DNA from: Macrostomum hystrix
Taxonomy: Eukaryota > Platyhelminthes > Macrostomidae
DNA: 64,000 nt
Assembly: GCA_950097015.1 (NCBI GenBank)
Contig: CATNEN010000003.1
Span: 16,042,501 to 16,106,500 of the forward strand
Direction of reading: 5' to 3'
A program made the translations under genes and the position numbers. This document shows, piece after piece, positions 10,507 through 22,544 of this stretch. Below the pieces are notes generated by a model, which worked only from the letters and a program-made list of their open reading frames with translations, made no database searches and was not told where the DNA came from. Position 1 is the first letter of the stretch. Each line of letters begins with the position of its first letter.

Positions 10507-11219
10507 GAGTGCGTTCAATGTACAGGTGTCAAACTGGTGTCAAAAAGTTTGGTTCAACGCTTGAAAACTTGAGAGGATAGACTTTTTGACAACTAAAGTA
10601 GTAGAAACGCAAAAAGATGGATTATCACTTTCTTGACCTTTTGATTGATTTTGGGTAACATGATTGGTTTGATTGTTGGTTGCTATGACATAAAAATATA
10701 TTTGATACTATTAATAGTAGTCACATGACATTTGATTGGTTCGTTTGTCCTTTTTTGTGAAATGAATCACATGCTGTACTTGTATGTATTTGGTTCGAAT
10801 TTTCTAAAAATACTACTAAGCGGATGAGTAGAGTAGCTAGCGCATGATTGGTTAAAATAAATATTACCGTAATTCTGCACTCTACACTTCCTCCTAAGTG
10901 TGGCCTTTTTGTACATTTTGTTCATTTCATTCAAATTGCAAAACTTTTAATTTTTAGCATTTTTTGAATTCAGGGCCTATGTACCTAAGCTAAGCAACGG
11001 TTAATAGCCTTTCTGTGATATCCCTTTCCTCTTCTGTATTATTATTTATATAATTAAATCTACCAAGCCAAGCCAAGGCTTAAATGCCTTTTAATTACTC
11101 TTAAAACTTTTAGTTCCAACAAAGGCCTAGTGCTAAAATGGTTCAATCATACGGCCTATGGATATATAAAATTTAAAGTTTAACAATGGCTAATACAATT
11201 TATCTTTGTAGCTAATGCA

Positions 11220-13250
11220 GTAATGATGGATGATATTGTTGAAGAATGGAATATTTCAGACTCTTCAATGTCTAGTTTTCTTTTGCTACCTACAATTGCT
11301 ACAGCAGCAAATTTTAATTTACAGTTGCCTAATTTATCTAGTTCCTTATCACATGGACATGGCGATAGTTTTTCATATAAATATGACTAATACTAGTAGC
11401 AACTCAGAGGAAGACCTTTCTTTAATGGAGTTAAATTCTAATGCCAGTTTTTATAGTTCAGATCAAACCTCTTTGGCATTGCATCCAGAACCATGTAAGA
11501 GTGAACTTGAACATCTGGAAGTGAATCCATAGGCCCAAATTGGCAATACTTCTCTTCAGAAAGCCTATACAGTTGCTCCTCAGACTCAGTAAGTTGATGT
11601 TGCACTCAAAGCTGCTTCTTTAGAAGCTGATTTAGTATAATTCTGAAGAGAAAAAAATTGATGGGTTAACTATGACACTTCTATATTGAAGAAACTTCAT
11701 CCGTCTCATCCAAATTTGCCTTGTGGTGCAGGGAGCTCAGATTTTGATTCTGCAACTAACGGCAATTCATATGAAAGCAAGATTGTCTCACCCGGCAAGT
11801 ATAGTCATTTTGGCATTGAGGCTGGGCTACAGTCTACACTACAGCATTTGAAGCTGAAGGAAAAAAGCACTAGATTTAATTCTCCACATTGATGGCGTCT
11901 GGGTCTATAAAATTGTGCAAAAGGAATTTTGGTCTATCCTTGTTGGGTTGGTGTTTTGTTGCTGGCATTTATCATGGTTCTGCTAAACCAGACTGTCCAA
12001 ATGACTATCTTAGTGACTGTGTTCAAGAATTGGAAAGTCTACTAGCCAATCGAGTTATTGTTGCTGAGAATTGTTCAGTATTGCAATTTCACATATTTCA
12101 TGTGACTCTATGGCAAAGGCATTTATTAAAAAATATCAAGTATCCAACTGGATTCTTTGCTTGCGATCGCTGTCTAACAGTAGGAAAAAGTGAAGATGGT
12201 AGCAGGCGTTTCTTAGAGCACGATGCAATGCGCCGTACAGACCAGGATTTTAGAGACCAAGTACAAGCTCAGCATCATCGTGGGACTTCACTCGTTGCAA
12301 CACTACCATCTATCAATTCTGTTACAGATTTTCCAAATGATTATATGCATTCTGTTTGCCAAGGTATCATTCTGAGGATGCTGGAATTGCTACGAGACAA
12401 GGACTGCACTGTGACTTGATAAAAAAGGGCTTCATGAAATAAATGTAGACATAATTGACTCTATAGACTGGGTGCCCAGCGATTTTCAAAGGGGACCTCA
12501 AAGTTTTAATTTGTTGTCGAAGTGGAACGCAACAGAGTTAAGATTTTTTGGTTTGTATATTGGCCATTTACAGGCCTGAAATTGGTGAAAGCTACGTTGG
12601 CTTTCCATTATAATGCGAATTTTGTGTCACCCAACACCCTGCGTAGTACAGGTTTAGAGATTTAGAGAGGGTGGCCGCGAACAAAACTGCAGGTGCCTAT
12701 GCTCAGGATTTGGCTGCAGCATTTTTTAATAAGTATAGGGCAGAATTTAGTGCCAAGTTCATGTCACTAACTGTTCACTCACTGATTCATCTTGTTGAAG
12801 ACTGTCAAACTAGAGGTTCTGCTGATCGTTTCAGCTGCTTTCGATTTGAAAGCTTTTTACGTTTGTTGTTGGCTCCATCAGGTCCTCTAAGAAACCATTG
12901 GAGCAATTCAGCAACTTTGTCAGAAGACATGGTCAACATCTAGGCCCTGGCTCACACAGCGCAATGTGTCTCAAAGCCACTAGTTTGGACCAACTGAAAG
13001 ACAAAATTGTTGCTGGATTTGCATGGAAAGATTTCAGTCGGCTTTATCGCTGTATAAAACTTGAGTCTATGTCGATTGACTCCTTAACTTAAAAGCAAAT
13101 CGCTATGTGCTTACTAAGTCTGATTCAGTTCTGAAGCTACAATGTATTGCTGTTTTGGATAATCAATTTTATCTGATTGGTTATAAGCTTTTAAACAGAT
13201 GTGCTGCATTTGAGTCCCCTCTTTCATCTGAAGCAGTTGTGACGTTGTCA
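11220..13250 (+). pseudogene. tnp2-like (EnSpm/CACTA-type) transposase relic
   Basis: Several frames in order give pieces of the large transposase family common in animal and plant genomes that carries conserved cysteine pairs and an FP.DYMH.VC motif. The best block is 11889-12419, with GIYHGSAKPDCPNDYLSD, then FFACDRCLTVGK (zinc-binding pair), QHHRGTSLVATLPSIN and FPNDYMHSVCQG. A later block, 12671-12943, holds the family's VHSLIHLVEDC and RFSCFRFESFL motifs. A last block at about 13095-13250 (DNQFYLIGYKL) fits the C-terminal end. Frameshifts and stops near 11641, 11890, 12418 and 12940 break it. A possible N-terminus starts with ATG ATG at 11223. Terminal repeats were not found. Assignment rests on motif recognition only. 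Confidence 0.55.
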
Positions 13251-14200
13251 CTTTGCATAGAAAGTCCATTTGCCTCCGTTCCCTGCGTTTTCGTATATAT
13301 TTCATTCAATATACATATTGCTGATTTCACACCTTTACGTTTCTAGCAGTTGTGTTTCTATATTGGTACTGTCAGTAGACGTCAACGTACAACATTCTGC
13401 CCCTAAGATGTTTTCGCAAATGTATCAATGTTATTCTCCCTCAGCCAATGAACGTGCGAGCTCTCTGTTTGCTCAATTTATCGATCGCTCTCGTTTTCAG
13501 TCGGCCCAGCCTTTAAATAAAATTTTAATATTTTATTTAAAATATAGCCCGCCCTGAGCCCGCTCCGCCCTGCTCCGCCCCGCTCCGCACCGCCACTCCT
13601 CCGCGCTGCCATTCCACCGCTCTCCCGTTACACTGTCTCGCCGTCTGTTCCCTGCCTTACTTTTGCTGCCACTTGATTTTGACTCGTCTCCCAGTCAGCC
13701 TTACTTTGTTTGTTCGTCATCGCCAGAGCTCCTGCACCTGCCTTTAATTATTACCTATTGTCGTGCGCCCCAGTGGATCAATTAAAAAATATAGTGCTAC
13801 CGCTACACTACGTTGACCAGAATTGAGGATTCTAAGACTGCCGACTTGCCTTTGTTGTCCGCCTTAACAACGTCACACAGTGGATATTTACAAAGGTGAC
13901 TGTTTTCAGCACCTGCTAACAGCTGTTCCAATTGGCAATCTAAAGTGCGAAATGCATCGCTATAAAAAACTTTTATTTCTTTGCTTTATACTTACTGTCT
14001 GTAATTTAGAACCAGTGCTGCCATTCTTAGCGTCTTTTTTAGCAATTGGCAGCTTTCATGAGTTGTTTCTTGACACTGCATTATTTCTTTACTCAACCAA
14101 AAAGAAACACCCTCAAACCCATAGAACTACCTTCAACCCCATATAATATAATTCTCAACCTGACAGAATTGCTCTTAGTATATTGGATATAGTAAATTTG
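13251..14200. other. Interval without a gene; possible LTR or 5' region
   Basis: 13555-13625 is a GC-rich run of CCGCTCCGCC-type repeats. 13640-13870 is pyrimidine-rich and resembles retroelement untranslated sequence, perhaps belonging to the DIRS-like relic downstream. No direct or inverted repeat partner was found, so this is open. Confidence 0.3.
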
Positions 14201-14537
14201 TCAGGCGGGATGAGCGGCAGCTTTGACCCGACAATCGCGGAGCAGGCGTCGGCAGCTGTGGCAGTGATTTTCGATCTTTACGTTTGCCAGCCCCTGTAAG
14301 CGTCGTGGTCGACCCAAAGGTGTTGATCGTCTGGTGAAGAGCAGAAAGCCGAGCCCTGACAGTATCACAGCAGCGCAGTGCATGATCGGCAGTTGCAGAC
14401 TGATGATGCGGATGATCAAGGATGGAGATTTAGTGATCGAAAAGAACGGATCTGTAGATACCACCGATTTAATGAATCATATGCACTAATCGATCCACAT
14501 TGGCGAGCTGTTCGAGGCTGGCTTCAGCCTGGCTCAG

Positions 14538-14867
14538 GTGAACCGATTTGACGAAGACTATCGCTGCAAACAGGCCGAGACCGGCATGCGCTGGGGCAAG
14601 GAGTCCTTTCAGCTTGTGGCGAAGCATTTGATCAAAGCCGGAGCTCCTGCCAATCCGGCAGCAAATAAGTCAGCATCGCAGTCTTGGCAGCAGCGCTTTC
14701 AGAACCAGAAGCCAATAGACCCCAGAAGCCTCAGGACCCCAGACGGGGAGGAAATCTGCTTGCATTTCAAACGCAGGGGCTGCTTCCGGTCAAGTGGCAA
14801 ATTCCGGCAAATCTACCGCATCTGCTTTGAGGCCCACCCGGAGGCCAACCACCCCACAAGAAACTAA
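14538..14867 (+). pseudogene. DIRS-like gag, C-terminal part
   Basis: A 109-codon frame contains DEDYRCKQAETGMRWG followed by a cysteine/histidine-spaced stretch (EEICLHFKRRGCFRS, then YRICFEAHPEANHP). This resembles the zinc-binding tail of DIRS gag proteins. Upstream, 14200-14537 holds further decayed coding sequence in several frames (for example MSGSFDPTIAEQASAAVAV at about 14210). It ends in a stop just before the RT region. Confidence 0.5.
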
Positions 14868-15207
14868 TAGCGGCGGTGCCCAATTTTCATCCCGAGAACC
14901 CGTCCAGTGAGCGGCCTAATATCAATTTTATCAATCCAACTGCTCAGAGTGGAGGAGATAGTCTGCGTTTTTGTTCGTGGAAGTCGGAGCTGTTGGATGA
15001 TCCGGATCGCGATTTTATTTTAGACGGCATCGCGCTAATGGTTTTCGCATTACTGATGGCGAAGTGCTTCAGGAAACTTTTCATGCTAATTACATGTCAA
15101 CCGATGCTTATCATCGTGCTGTTGAGCTGCAGATTAAAGAGGAGATCGACAATGGTAGATATCTGGTGGTTGCCGGAAGCCAACTATGGTGAGCCCTCTG
15201 GGCGCCA

Positions 15208-16114
15208 TTGCTAAAGAGTAAAGACAATGGGAAAGTTCGCCTTATTCACGACTGCAGCAAGCCCATAAGCTGCTCGGTTAATGACAACTATTCAAAAAAG
15301 CTCAGCCCAAAGTTCGAGTCCGTCAAGGAAGTCGCGTCTTCAATTGGAAAAGGCTGGTTTATGGCTAAGCTCGATCTCTCCCAGGCCTACAGAAGTGTTG
15401 CTATTCACCCGGAGGACTATCAGGCAACGGGCATTGGATGGCGTTTTAAAGGCAGTCAAGACCTGACGTGGCTCGCTCGTTGACACACGGCTGCCATTCG
15501 GTAGCTGCGCCTCGGTCGAGATTTTCTACCGTCTGACCCAGGCGGTCAAGAGAATGATGGTGCGGCGTGGCCAAAGCAACGTGTCAGTCTACCTGGATGA
15601 CTTCCTGGTTGCCGCGTAGAGTAAGGAGGAGTGCATGAAGGCCCTTAACGAGCTGATCAGGTTGGTACGCGAACTCGGATTTGGCGTCAACTAGAGCAAG
15701 CTGGTGGAGCCAACTGAATGTCTGGTGTACCTCGGAGTTAAGATCGATACCGTGCGTGGCGTTCTCGGAATTCCGGCTGAGAAGTGTGAGGTGTTGCGCG
15801 ATACTCTGCTTAGCTTCTCGCAGCGTAGGCGCCTCTCGAAGCGCCAGCTTTCGTCGCTCTGTGGCAAGCTCAGTTGGGTCGTTCGGGTGGTGCATTCTGG
15901 GAGCTGTTTCCTCAGGCCCCTGTTCGACTTGCTAAAAGCTCTTCACAAGCCACATCAAAAGATCCGTGTGTCCGCTGTCACCGTGCGTATTTTATTGTGG
16001 TGGCGTAGCGCCCTTCAGCAGTTTCCTGAGTTTCAGCTTTGTAGGCGTGATTCGAATTCCTGGGTCATCGAGACGGATGCCAGCAGTGTTGGCATTGTTA
16101 GCTATTTTTCGTAA
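15208..16114 (+). pseudogene. DIRS-like reverse transcriptase and start of RNase H
   Basis: The first frame (15208-15483) has KVRLIHDCSKP and the RT motif KLDLSQAYRSVAIHPEDY, which carries the first catalytic aspartate. After a frameshift near 15480, the sequence continues through LPFGSCASVE to VYLDDFLVAA, the YxDD box. In-frame stops occur near 15617 and 15693. The frame from 15704 carries the thumb/connection region (CLVYLGVKID, SKRQLSSLCGKLSW) and the RNase H start (WVIETDASSVG). It stops at 16114, where the frame changes. Confidence 0.75.
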
Positions 16115-16132
16115 TGCTAACGGAATGGTTGA

Positions 16133-16615
16133 TTGGCTGTACGTCAGGAACTGGATGCCGCAGGAGTGTTCAAGGACATGCATATTACGTACAAAGAAGC
16201 GATTGTTCCTCTCCTGGCGATTGTGCGCTGGAGTGCTTTGCTTAATAATAGTTCTGTGGTGTTCTACTCTGACTCTAGCGCCGCTGTCGGCATGATTAAT
16301 AGAGGTTGCTGCCGCAAGTCTGAGTTACAGCCGCTTTTTCAGAGCCATGCCATGCTAATCGCAGTTAGGCGCAGTGTCGAAGTGCGTGCGCTTCATGTGC
16401 CTGGTTGGTACCAGCTTTTCGCAGATCCGTGCTCTAGACTGCACTCTAGACAGCACACAGTGTGCAAGATGCGAGACTTTTTATTTCGTGTGTATGGAAC
16501 AGTTAACTGTAGCGCTACTGAAATTGCAAGCCAAACTTTCTGCCGTTCTGCTTCCGCCTTTCTCTTTTTTTCAGGCCCTCTGCGCCAGGCTCCCGACCGC
16601 CTCAGCCAGCGCTGA
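16133..16615 (+). pseudogene. DIRS-like RNase H
   Basis: The frame continues the RNase H begun upstream: TYKEAIVPLLAIVRW with the catalytic glutamate, YSDSSAAVGMINRG with the catalytic aspartate, and ALHVPGWYQLFADPCSR, matching the family's terminal H.PG...ADP.SR block. It runs on about 60 codons into sequence before the recombinase domain. Confidence 0.7.
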
Positions 16616-16694
16616 GCATTTCTCCTCGGCAATGCATTCGCTCCCCATGCACACGAAGCGCAGTTAGGCCTACCGGTCGCAGCTCGCGTCATGG

Positions 16695-17718
16695 TTGCGG
16701 TTCTGCAGCTCCAAGCGCTTGACACCAGCCCGAGCGCAGCCGGTACACGTGGCTGAATACCTAGCTGAGCTGTCCAATCGGCTGACCGCCTTCTGCAGTT
16801 GCCATGCGTATGCGAACGCAGTCTCTCTGTACTTCAGAGCGATTGGTCGGCCGGACCCGTGCGACACCGACGGTCAAGTGGGTGCTTCGATGCCTTCGCC
16901 GGTTTCTCGGTCGACAGCAACACTCGAAGGAGCCAATCCGAGTCGCCGATCTTCTCAAGCTGCACGCCTATCTTGACCAGAAATCACGCAAGAACATCGC
17001 TTTCTGGTCGGCGATTCTGACGGCCTGGTGGGGAATGCTGCGAAAGGCGAATGTCACCACGCAGGTAGGGGAGCTCGATCTGGTGCGCAATTTGTCAGCG
17101 TCGAGTGTCACCTTCTCGGAGCGCGACTGTGAGCTGGTAGTTCGTTTCAAGACGAACCAGTTTGGCGACAGAGTTCAGCGGGTGTTTCTTCCGAAGCTCG
17201 GATGGCGGGCTAGAGGCCATTTGCCCGTACCGAGCTCTGAAGCAGCAGCTGGCCGCGCTAACCTGGTGGATCAAGCCCCTGGTCCTGTTCATCTTTTTGC
17301 GACCAGGTCGGCGAACGGGTGGACGTCCCTGACAGCTAGCGGTTTCGAAGGCCGCCTCCGATCTCTGTGCGCTCCGGCGGGTTTTTTCGCCGCGTGTCTA
17401 TTCACAGGCCACGGGCTGCGGCGTGGCGGGGCTACGACGCCGATGCAGCTCGGTGTTACTCTGCCGGTAATCAAGCAGCTCGGCGACGGGAAGAGCGGCT
17501 GTGTTTCGCTATCTGTCTGTGCAGGACTCGGATGCAAGGGCAGCCGTGCATGGGCTGGCGCGTCGCCTGGGCGCTCTCTAACTCAATCTTTTTTCTGTTC
17601 CCTGCTTCTCCTTTCCGTTTTGGGTTTGGGCCAGGTTCAAAATTGCACCCGCCGTGCCAACCGCCTGGCTTCGACTCACTGGTTTAACTTGCACAAATTC
17701 TTCGGTCTTTCTTATTGA
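16695..17718 (+). pseudogene. DIRS-like tyrosine recombinase
   Basis: The recombinase is read from two frames: 16695-16860 (VAEYLAELSNRLTAF, N-terminal SAM-like part) and, after a frameshift near 16855, 16863-17500. The catalytic core is clear: WWGMLRKANVT, FKTNQFGDRVQRVFLP, then TGHGLRRGGATT (the H-x-x-R box), followed by LPVIKQLGDGKSGC. The last part, holding the tyrosine nucleophile, lies in another frame (YLSVQDSDARAAVHG) after a further shift near 17500. At least two shifts make it inactive. Confidence 0.75.
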
Positions 17719-17822
17719 ATTCGGAACGGCAGTGACATTACTTCGATGCGATAACAGATTTGGTCCTTCTTTGTCTTGTTAAAGCAGACTTTAGTTTTGA
17801 CCTAATCTTTCTCTTTCCTTTC

Positions 17823-18200
17823 TCATTTTCTCATTTTCTCCTTTCTCAGCTGAAATGCCGCATCATGACTAGCGTTCCATTTCTCTTTGAAATTCTGCTT
17901 CTTTGTCAATTGGAAAAACGGATGCGCTGCCTCTGCATAATTCCTTACGAATGTACAGTAATATTTACACAGGCCTAAGAAGCTTCGCAGTTCTTTCACA
18001 TCCTGCGGCGTTGGCCATGATGCAATTGCTTCAATTTTAGCAGGATCAGTTCTAATTCCATGCTTTCTAATGATATGACCTAAATACTGCATTTCTTGCA
18101 GAAACAAAAGCATTTATTGGGCCTCAGTTTGAGCCCGGCAGAAATGATTCTCTTCAAAACTTCGGCTAAATGCTGGAGATGTTCTTCAAACTTCTTTTAG
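17823..18200 (-). pseudogene. Ty3/gypsy reverse transcriptase fragment
   Basis: The minus-strand frame 18113-17823 carries the RT to RNase H junction of gypsy elements: YLGHIIRKHGIRTDPAKIEA, WPTPQDVKELRSFLG, KYYCTFVRNYAEAAHPFFQL. Just upstream on the same strand (18200-18114), in a shifted frame, is EEHLQHLAEVLKRI, GLKLRPNKC. The YxDD box and the rest of pol are missing. No LTR is visible on either side. Confidence 0.8.
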
Positions 18201-18429
18201 AATATGTACCAGCCTTGTAATTATATAATCTATAAAGGACATGGAATATCGATGCTGTATTCCTTCTACACCTTTTTACTTTCTATTATAGAAAAGGTGC
18301 ACTCGATATTGACATCGTTGCATCCAATTGTGACAGTCTGTGGCAGCGCTAGCTAAAATTTTCAACCTATTTTGACAAACTTTGGTTCACTTCTGACAAT
18401 TTGCATCCGATATTGACAAACTTCAGCGA

Positions 18430-18620
18430 AGACGACAGGAGGCGCATAATGAAAATGGTGACGACTTCGTTCACCTTGCTCATGCTTTAGGTATCAAGAG
18501 AACCACTGCGTATGCTATTGTTATAGCAGTGGACGAGTAGAAAAGTTACCAAAAGGTGGCCGTACATTCATACGAGTGGAATTTGTTCGTACGTACTTGA
18601 GGAAAAGTTATTACTTGAAG
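18430..18620 (+). pseudogene. IS630/Tc1-like transposase N-terminal fragment
   Basis: One frame gives DFVHLAHALGIKRTTAYAIV, a helix-turn-helix-like segment typical of the DNA-binding region of IS630-type DDE transposases. After a stop, a second frame gives GGRTFIRVEFVRTY, similar to the GR..GG.R linker that follows. About 60 residues can be followed; no DDE catalytic region is present. Confidence 0.4.
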
Positions 18621-19773
18621 TACATTAGAGGAATATTATGTGAATAATGTGTCAATTTTGGATGCACAGTGTCAAAGATGGATGCATATGAGCAGACTTG
18701 TTCCCATAGACAGCGAGACAAAGGCATTGATTTGTAACCCGGTGTCAGAATCAATTGCCCGATGTCATAGCAAGGACCACTAGAAGAAGAAGGACGGGAC
18801 ACTTCGTTTCTTAGAAAATTTATTAAAGGCTGATTTTTACGGAAAAATACACTAGCGAGATAGAAACTTTTCACTTTTTTCACTTTAAAACGTTGATAAC
18901 TTTATATTGGAAGCAGATACAAAGCTCTTCTTTTGATATAACTTACAAAATATGTTGCTTCGACGAATTTTATGAAGATTTTTTCATGAATAATTGATCT
19001 TCATATTATTTTAGTTACTATATCATGCAGCAATTATAGTATGAAGCTAACTAGTGACTAACTTGAATTTTACAATCTCTGTTTAATCGGATGCATCTAT
19101 TTAATAGCAATATATGATTAAAAAATAGTTGTTTATAATTGTATGCCCAACTCACTGCTTCTTTATTTTAGTTTTATCCTGTCAATATAAAATAAATTTA
19201 AATATATAGCTACCTATATTACATATAGACCTACTAGCTATGCCTAGACCTAGTTATATGTTTATCAATAATCAAGACAGTATCTATCTTGTTAAGAATT
19301 GACAGTTTTTATACTTAATGAAATGTATGAATCTAAGCAAGTGATTTAATTTTAAACCAAGCTTGTTCACTCTTGTTTTTAGACTTTAGCTTATTTTAGC
19401 TATATTGACATTATCTTTACATTAGCTAGTTTTTTCAGTATTTATTAAACAATGATAGTTATTTGCTCTGATTTTATCAAGATGTTCTTATTTTTATTTT
19501 CTATTAGGCTCTATTTAATGAAAACAATGGCATAATTGGCTAGGGGCCTGAAGGGTTTTTTCTTTAAAATTTGGCTTTCTTTTAAATCCCATCACAGAGC
19601 CCTCCAATTCCCATTTGTGTGCACCCCTAAATCCCTATTGGCGCCACCCAATAAAAAAAGCTTAATAACACCCCTGAATTCATGTTATTCTTTTATTAAC
19701 AATGATTTATTTACCTTTATTGAAATTGGTAAAGCTTTGTGCCATGCCTCAAACTCATTTTTCTGTTTAGAAA

Positions 19774-20405
19774 ATGAAAAAACTGTGGTCCTTTTATCCC
19801 TTGTGTCACAATTACTTTTTCATTGTGGTGCATGATTCCAGATGGCATGTGGCCTGGTCTGCCATTAATGCTCTGACAGGGCAAAAGTGGCGCATCCAAC
19901 TGAATCTGGCAGGCGGCACTGTGGATGAGCACAGTAACAAGCTACGCGAGTTCTTTGCTGCCATAGTCAATGTGCTGCCACCACTGCCCAACATCCTGAC
20001 ACTGCCACCAGAGACTCAGTTGCGGTCAAAGGACAGTTTTAACATTGCACCATTCACCATGGCTGAAGTCATGATGTTTGCCTAGAAGAAGCCAGGCAGC
20101 AAAGCGCTGTGTCCAGACAAGGTGTCCATCAAGGCAAGGTGCTGCATATTCACTGTGTGGCCAGTGAGGTTGCCTGTGTGATGAACCAAGTGGACCATGA
20201 CGAACATCATTGCCATATCAAAGAAGCTGCCTGCTGGCCTATGCTGGTGCCCCAGACACTGCCGGCAATGCAGTGTTTGTTCGCAACCAGGCTCTGAAGC
20301 ATGCACTGTGACACTGCTTTTTTTACCTGACAGTGTATTTTGTTGTCATTGTTGTTATTGTGGCACACAACACTGCATAGGCATCTTGACAATAAAAGAC
20401 GATGA
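19774..20405 (+). mobile_element. Truncated non-LTR retrotransposon
   Basis: The frame 19840-20085 reads AWSAINALTGQK, GGTVDEHSNKL, IAPFTMAEV, then after a stop KKPGSKALCPDKV. This is the linker and first RT motif (normally KSGKAPGPDG) of LINE-type pol proteins. The rest of RT is missing: the sequence soon passes into a 3' end with CTTGACAATAAAAGACGATG near 20385-20405, a typical LINE tail. It lies inside the P-like element. Confidence 0.6.
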
Positions 20406-21464
20406 AAAATGAAAGTTCAGCACTACTTGAACACATTTTTGCACTAAGTCATAAGTAAAACGTGTATACTATGAGCTCATATTCAAAGATATAAAAAGCT
20501 GCAAACTTCCATTTATTGTTCTCCATTTGACATCTCATGGCACATGCACTATTGAGAAAAGAAACTCATTTCAATACACAATAATCAGAAAAATGTAAAA
20601 GAAATCTCGAAATCAAATGAAGTTAGAATAAATGGATTTAAATTGTTCTTTATAACAAATGATTCTTCAAATTCAAGGCAATTTTCACAATTGAGACACA
20701 AAAATAGTATCTATATGATCTTAAATTATATGAAGTAATATCTTTCTCTACATAATGTCTTTGTATGTCCATGAGGACAGTCAGAAGCTTACTACCTTGC
20801 AAGGGGCATCAATCACATGGTGATTAGACTGACTGGATGGGGTTGTCCAGCTGGTGACTACAGCACTTGGTTGAAAATGCAGTAAACATGAACAAGGTCC
20901 TTAGGCTCCAGGCTAGGCTCTCAAAAAGGTAGCCCAGAAGCTCCACCAGGTTGTTCTCTGACTGGCTGGGGCTCCACCACAGGTAGGTAGAACTGGGGCA
21001 GTGGTGTTGGCACAAAGCAGAAAGGCATGGACTTTCCCTGCAATGGCAAAAAATGTAAAAAACACATACTAGAGCCACAATAGCAAGAACATTTTACAAT
21101 TTCTTACTATAGTAAATACAATAAATAATATTACCAAAAATATTTTAACATTACACACTAATACATAGCAGAATTAGTCTACCACTGAATGAGAGCCAGA
21201 TAGCTTACCTGGGCCATATCAACCTTGAAGATCTTAATAGGCATAACAATAATAGCAAAAGCTCTGAGTACTAGTGTCAGTGCAAGCAAAACTTTATTAT
21301 AGCTAAAATGTAATAAGGAACAAGTAACACTTCTTGTTTTATCTTTTTTAATTAAATGTTTCAATGTTGAAAATTTAAAGCTTACAAACAGACTGTGGAA
21401 GTGCTATTATTTATATTTATTGGCAATAATATTGCCCCAATAGACGAAAAATTCAATAGGCCTA
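20406..21464. other. Interior of the P-like element, no recognised gene
   Basis: A minus-strand frame at 20824-21078 follows an acceptor-like CCATTGCAG and has a hydrophobic, protein-like stretch (NNLVELLGYLFESLAWSL). No family is recognised and no partner exon was found. The rest is AT-rich. Confidence 0.3.
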
Positions 21465-22544
21465 CTTACAACCAAGGACTACTTAAGTATCGTTTATAGA
21501 AGGACGCTGCACTCGCGGTTCGTGTAATTTTTTTTGAAGGCCAATTTTCGCCGAAAAATACATTAACGAGATACAAAAAATTCACGATTTTCATCTTCAA
21601 TGGCTTGCTCAGACTGACTACAACCCTGCTGAAAAGAAAAAACTGCTGAAACTTATCAAAAAGACCTAGTGTATTCGCTCCTCTATTGTATTTCGCCAAG
21701 TTAGTGTCCTTGACACGTTTACTTTTAAATACTTCGTATTTTTTCGAGGGTTTTCAATTCTGTAATGTTAAATGTTAAAGGTTGGATTAAAGTGTTAGTT
21801 TCTCTCAATAATCAGTAGTTTCTTTAGCATTCTATGATGACTGCTTTCTATGTCTTTATTTGTTTGGTAAATTTAAATTAGCTATAGACATTCTATATTA
21901 AATGTTAGTCTATACCCTGGCTATGCCTGATATATAATAATATCTAGGGCCTACTATGCTTTTTTAGCATGTTCTACAAAAATGTTGTGTAGAAAGGACC
22001 TACTGATTAGTTTATGAGTAGATTGTTATAAAGTATTATTCTTAATTTGAAGGTAGATAGATATTAGATACTTGCATATTGTATAGAAGGTACTAATTTT
22101 ACTATTCTGTCAAATATCTGTAGATTAGGCTTCTTAAACGGTTCTACTGGATACAAAAGTTCTATTTTCAGACTTGTCTTGAAACTTTATATTTTATTTA
22201 AATGATAGGCCTAACAACATATTGAATTTATTTCTGCTGTTTGGAGAGCAGTTTTTTAACCTAGTCTAGTTTAATGGAACCAAGATATATTCAATACTCA
22301 GGCCTTGCATTGAATTTAAAATATAAATATTTATATATAGAAAGTGATTCTAAAGGAAAATGCGTATAATAGACTTTAGAAGACAAATTTTCAACTTTAG
22401 TAATACTATTGAAGTGATTTAGTATAGAATTGATTATATTGGCCTGTTGGGATAAAAGCAATACAGTATTGTAGCAATTTTTTTACTAGATATAATGTAT
22501 AGAAGCTGTATATATTTCTTTTTGTTAGCTTCAGAATTTCTGCA

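Larger units (their letters stand above)
8956..11219. other. AT-rich interval without a recognised gene
   Basis: Contains the right copy of the short inverted repeat (9427-9492) and a 9-bp hairpin (10485-10506). The minus-strand frame at 10268-10465 has no recognisable domain. Past about 9000 no further match to the other duplication arm was seen. Confidence 0.4.
14490..17720 (+). mobile_element. DIRS-like tyrosine-recombinase retrotransposon relic
   Basis: The order gag-like, reverse transcriptase, RNase H, tyrosine recombinase on one strand defines a DIRS-order element. Every domain is present, but frameshifts and in-frame stops separate them, so the copy is dead. No split direct repeats or inverted termini were recognised. 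A methyltransferase domain, found in some DIRS elements, was not seen. Confidence 0.75.
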
